Positions 13,570-15,246 of a stretch of DNA of 15,246 nt are shown here, piece after piece (the stretch's first letter is position 1; every line of letters begins with the position of its first letter). This stretch comes from an uncultured Collinsella sp. Its GTDB lineage: Bacteria; Actinomycetota; Coriobacteriia; Coriobacteriales; Coriobacteriaceae. The notes beneath the pieces are model-generated. The model saw only the letters and a program-made list of their open reading frames with translations, ran no database searches and was not told where the DNA came from. The position numbers and the translations under genes are program-made. The stretch spans positions 1 to 15,246 of the forward strand of contig CABTZA010000027.1 in NCBI GenBank assembly GCA_902489225.1, in the 5' to 3' direction.

Positions 13570-13614
13570 CGGCGCACAACAGGGGCGCCGATTCTTTATG
13601 CTTTTCTCAGTATA
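13570..13614 (-). promoter_or_regulatory. Possible moeA promoter (-10) and leader hairpin
   Basis: On the minus strand TATACT (13609-13614) is a good -10, though no matching -35 is found 16-18 bp upstream. The presumed leader then contains a perfect 6-bp hairpin CGGCGC/GCGCCG (13570-13590, 9-base loop) ending shortly before the ribosome site of moeA. The rest of the 13552-13761 gap holds one more 5-bp GC hairpin (GGCCG/CGGCC at about 13629-13643). I see no coding sequence in it. Confidence 0.35.
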
Positions 13615-13726
13615 ATCCCCCGATGCACGGCCGCGACTCGGCCTGTACCCGCAAATACACCTGTCGGTTGCAGGCCGCGAAACAGAATGGAAACCAACCC
13701 ACCGGCTCGTCGCGTTTACCGCGTTT

Positions 13727-13732
13727 TATAAT
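13727..13732 (+). promoter_or_regulatory. Probable -10 box of the ClC transporter gene
   Basis: A perfect TATAAT lies 30 bp before the ATG at 13762, leaving a short leader of about 23 bases. The region 16-18 bp upstream is GC-rich and shows no -35 consensus. The leader is too short to hold a fluoride riboswitch. Confidence 0.45.
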
Positions 13733-13761
13733 GCTTGCGTTGCAACCTAAAAGAGGAACGT

Positions 13762-15183
13762 ATGGCTCATAACGACAAAACCGAAAGCGCAAACGAAACG
13801 CAGGATCATTCCCAGCCGCTCGACGACGGCGGCTTTTTCTCCCTGAACGACGTCATCATGGCAGGCAGACATCAGCTCACTCGCTCCGAGCATCTCTTAG
13901 CTGCCGACACGCGCCGCAACGTCCGCAACCTACTCGTGAGCGCCAAGTTGCTCGTGCTCGTCGTCACCGTATCGCTCGCCATGGGCGTTGCCGCTTGGGC
14001 GTTTTTGGCCTCGTTGAATATCGCGACTGACTATCGCGAGCACCATGCGTGGATTTACGCGCTGCTTCCCGTTGTGGGCGTTGCCACCGCATGGGTGTAC
14101 AAAAACCACGGTCTTGCCGCCAAACGCGGTAACAACCTGGTCATCGACTCCGCTCTGGGCACACGCCTCATCCATATGCGCATGGCCGTCCTCACCTTCG
14201 TCTGCTCCACGCTCACGCACCTCACCGGCGGATCGGCCGGTCGTGAGGGAGCTGCGGTGCAGATTGGCGGCACCATCGCCAGCAACATCTCGAGCCTCGC
14301 CCACCTCAAAAAGCATGACCACCACGACCTCATGCTCGCCGGCATCTCGTCGGCCTTTGGCGCCGTATTCGGTTCGCCCCTTGCCGGAGCTTTCTTTGGC
14401 ATGGAGATGTGCTTTATCGGCAAGATCGACTACACCGCGGGCATCTACTGCCTGGTCGCCTCGTTTACCGGCTACTTTACATCACTCGCCCTGGGTACCG
14501 AGTACGAAGCGAATGTCATCGCCAGCGTTCCCAACATGACACCACGGACGGTTGTCATCGTTGTTATCAGCGCCATTATCTTCGGTCTGACGGCACGCCT
14601 CTTTGCCTGGTCAGTTCGAACCGTCAAGAGCCTGTACGGTCGCTTTATCACCAATTACCTCGTTCGCGCACTCATAGGCGCACTCGTGGTTTTGGCCGCC
14701 TATGCCCTTCTCGACGCCTGGGACTACGCCGGCCTTTCCACGTGGCTTTCCGGCGCCGGATTTGCCGGCAACACCACCCTGGCAGACGCAGCCATCAAGT
14801 TGGTCGTCACAGCGCTTACCCTGGGTGCGGGCTTCCAAGGCGGCGAGGTCACGCCCCTGTTTGGCATCGGTGCGGCGCTCGGCGGCTGGATCGGTTGCCT
14901 CGTCGGAATCGACCCCAGTTTTCTGGCGGCTCTCGGCATGCTCGGCGTGTTCTGTGCCGGCCTCAACGTGCCCATCACCACCTGCATGATGGCCATCGAC
15001 CTGTTCCACGGCACGGCAGCCGGGTTCTTTGTCATCGTGGCCTTTATCAGCTACCTAACTGCCGGACACCGCGGCGTGTACCCCGCCCAGCGCATCATCT
15101 CGCCCAAGCGCCGTTCGCTTATTGTGGATGAGGGCGGTACGGTAGCGGATGCCATCGAGCGCCACAACGACCTGATAGAGTAG
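13762..15183 (+). CDS. ClC-family anion transporter, probably CLC-F type fluoride/proton antiporter
   Basis: A 473-residue polytopic membrane protein and the only plus-strand gene. The central ClC motif is GGSAGREGAAVQIGG (156-170), with gating glutamate E162. The second anion-site motif is GAGFQGGEVTPLFGIGAALG (355-374). AKRGNNLVID (120-129) precedes the first. These versions (GREG-x-AVQ-x-GG, and a GGEVTP motif in place of the chloride-type GxFxP) resemble the fluoride-exporting CLC-F branch rather than classical chloride EriC. The specificity is inference. There is a hydrophilic cytoplasmic N-terminus of about 55 residues and a short C-terminal tail without CBS domains. ATG at 13762 has an AAGAGGA site. 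An upstream TTG frame to 13735 is unlikely. It is divergent from moeA and has no obvious functional link to it. After its stop, 15184-15246 holds nothing I can identify. Confidence 0.88.
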   Translation: MAHNDKTESANETQDHSQPLDDGGFFSLNDVIMAGRHQLTRSEHLLAADTRRNVRNLLVSAKLLVLVVTVSLAMGVAAWAFLASLNIATDYREHHAWIYALLPVVGVATAWVYKNHGLAAKRGNNLVIDSALGTRLIHMRMAVLTFVCSTLTHLTGGSAGREGAAVQIGGTIASNISSLAHLKKHDHHDLMLAGISSAFGAVFGSPLAGAFFGMEMCFIGKIDYTAGIYCLVASFTGYFTSLALGTEYEANVIASVPNMTPRTVVIVVISAIIFGLTARLFAWSVRTVKSLYGRFITNYLVRALIGALVVLAAYALLDAWDYAGLSTWLSGAGFAGNTTLADAAIKLVVTALTLGAGFQGGEVTPLFGIGAALGGWIGCLVGIDPSFLAALGMLGVFCAGLNVPITTCMMAIDLFHGTAAGFFVIVAFISYLTAGHRGVYPAQRIISPKRRSLIVDEGGTVADAIERHNDLIE

Positions 15184-15246
15184 ATGTAATAATCGCCGTG
15201 CAGCCACAATCAGGGGCAATTCGACCTGAGCGCGACCGCACCGTCA

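Noticed and set aside
13552..13761. Fluoride or molybdenum-cofactor riboswitch in the moeA/ClC intergenic gap
   Set aside because: Only short isolated hairpins are visible. I could not find the conserved core of either riboswitch class on either strand.
1..15246. CRISPR array, insertion sequence, tRNA or rRNA genes
   Set aside because: No regularly spaced direct repeats, transposase-like frames, tRNA-like cloverleaf with CCA-end context or rRNA segments were noticed. The only dispersed repeat is the pair at 4999-5107 and 6303-6404.

Overview
The window looks like chromosomal DNA from a strictly anaerobic, high-GC bacterium. A gut Coriobacteriia member such as Collinsella is my best guess. 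That rests on gene content and composition and is inference, since there is no rRNA or other taxonomic marker here. Almost everything is on the minus strand, so genes are described in minus-strand order (right to left). Only the last gene, on the right, is on the plus strand.

Right part (about 8.1-15.2 kb): a molybdenum block. moeA and mogA (molybdenum-cofactor insertion) form a tight pair ending in an intrinsic terminator. modA-modB-modC (molybdate ABC importer) follow as a separate unit. That unit has its own TATAAT box, an operator-like palindrome array upstream of modA, and a terminator after modC. ModB carries an unusual secreted N-terminal domain of about 180 residues. Divergent from moeA is a ClC-family transporter whose motifs resemble the fluoride-exporting CLC-F branch.

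Middle (about 4.2-8.1 kb): two paralogous double-cubane-cluster / 2-hydroxyacyl-CoA dehydratase-type iron-sulfur reductases, then one ATP-dependent [4Fe-4S] activase. They have a shared upstream promoter region rich in inverted repeats and a possible 22-codon leader ORF. Each of the two internal gaps holds one copy of the same ~100-bp palindromic element.

Left part (about 1-4.1 kb): a selenium operon of selD, yedF, a DUF3343 Se/S-carrier-like gene and a cysteine desulfurase, closed by a terminator. selD contains an in-frame TGA exactly at the catalytic position (residue 17), so it is itself a selenoprotein. Leftmost is a truncated brnQ branched-chain amino acid transporter.

Together, selenophosphate synthesis, molybdate uptake and Moco insertion suggest a cell that makes selenium- and molybdenum-dependent enzymes. 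Formate dehydrogenase or selenium-dependent molybdenum hydroxylases are the obvious candidates, but none is encoded in the window. The activase/reductase set adds an ATP-driven low-potential reduction system whose substrate cannot be read from the sequence.
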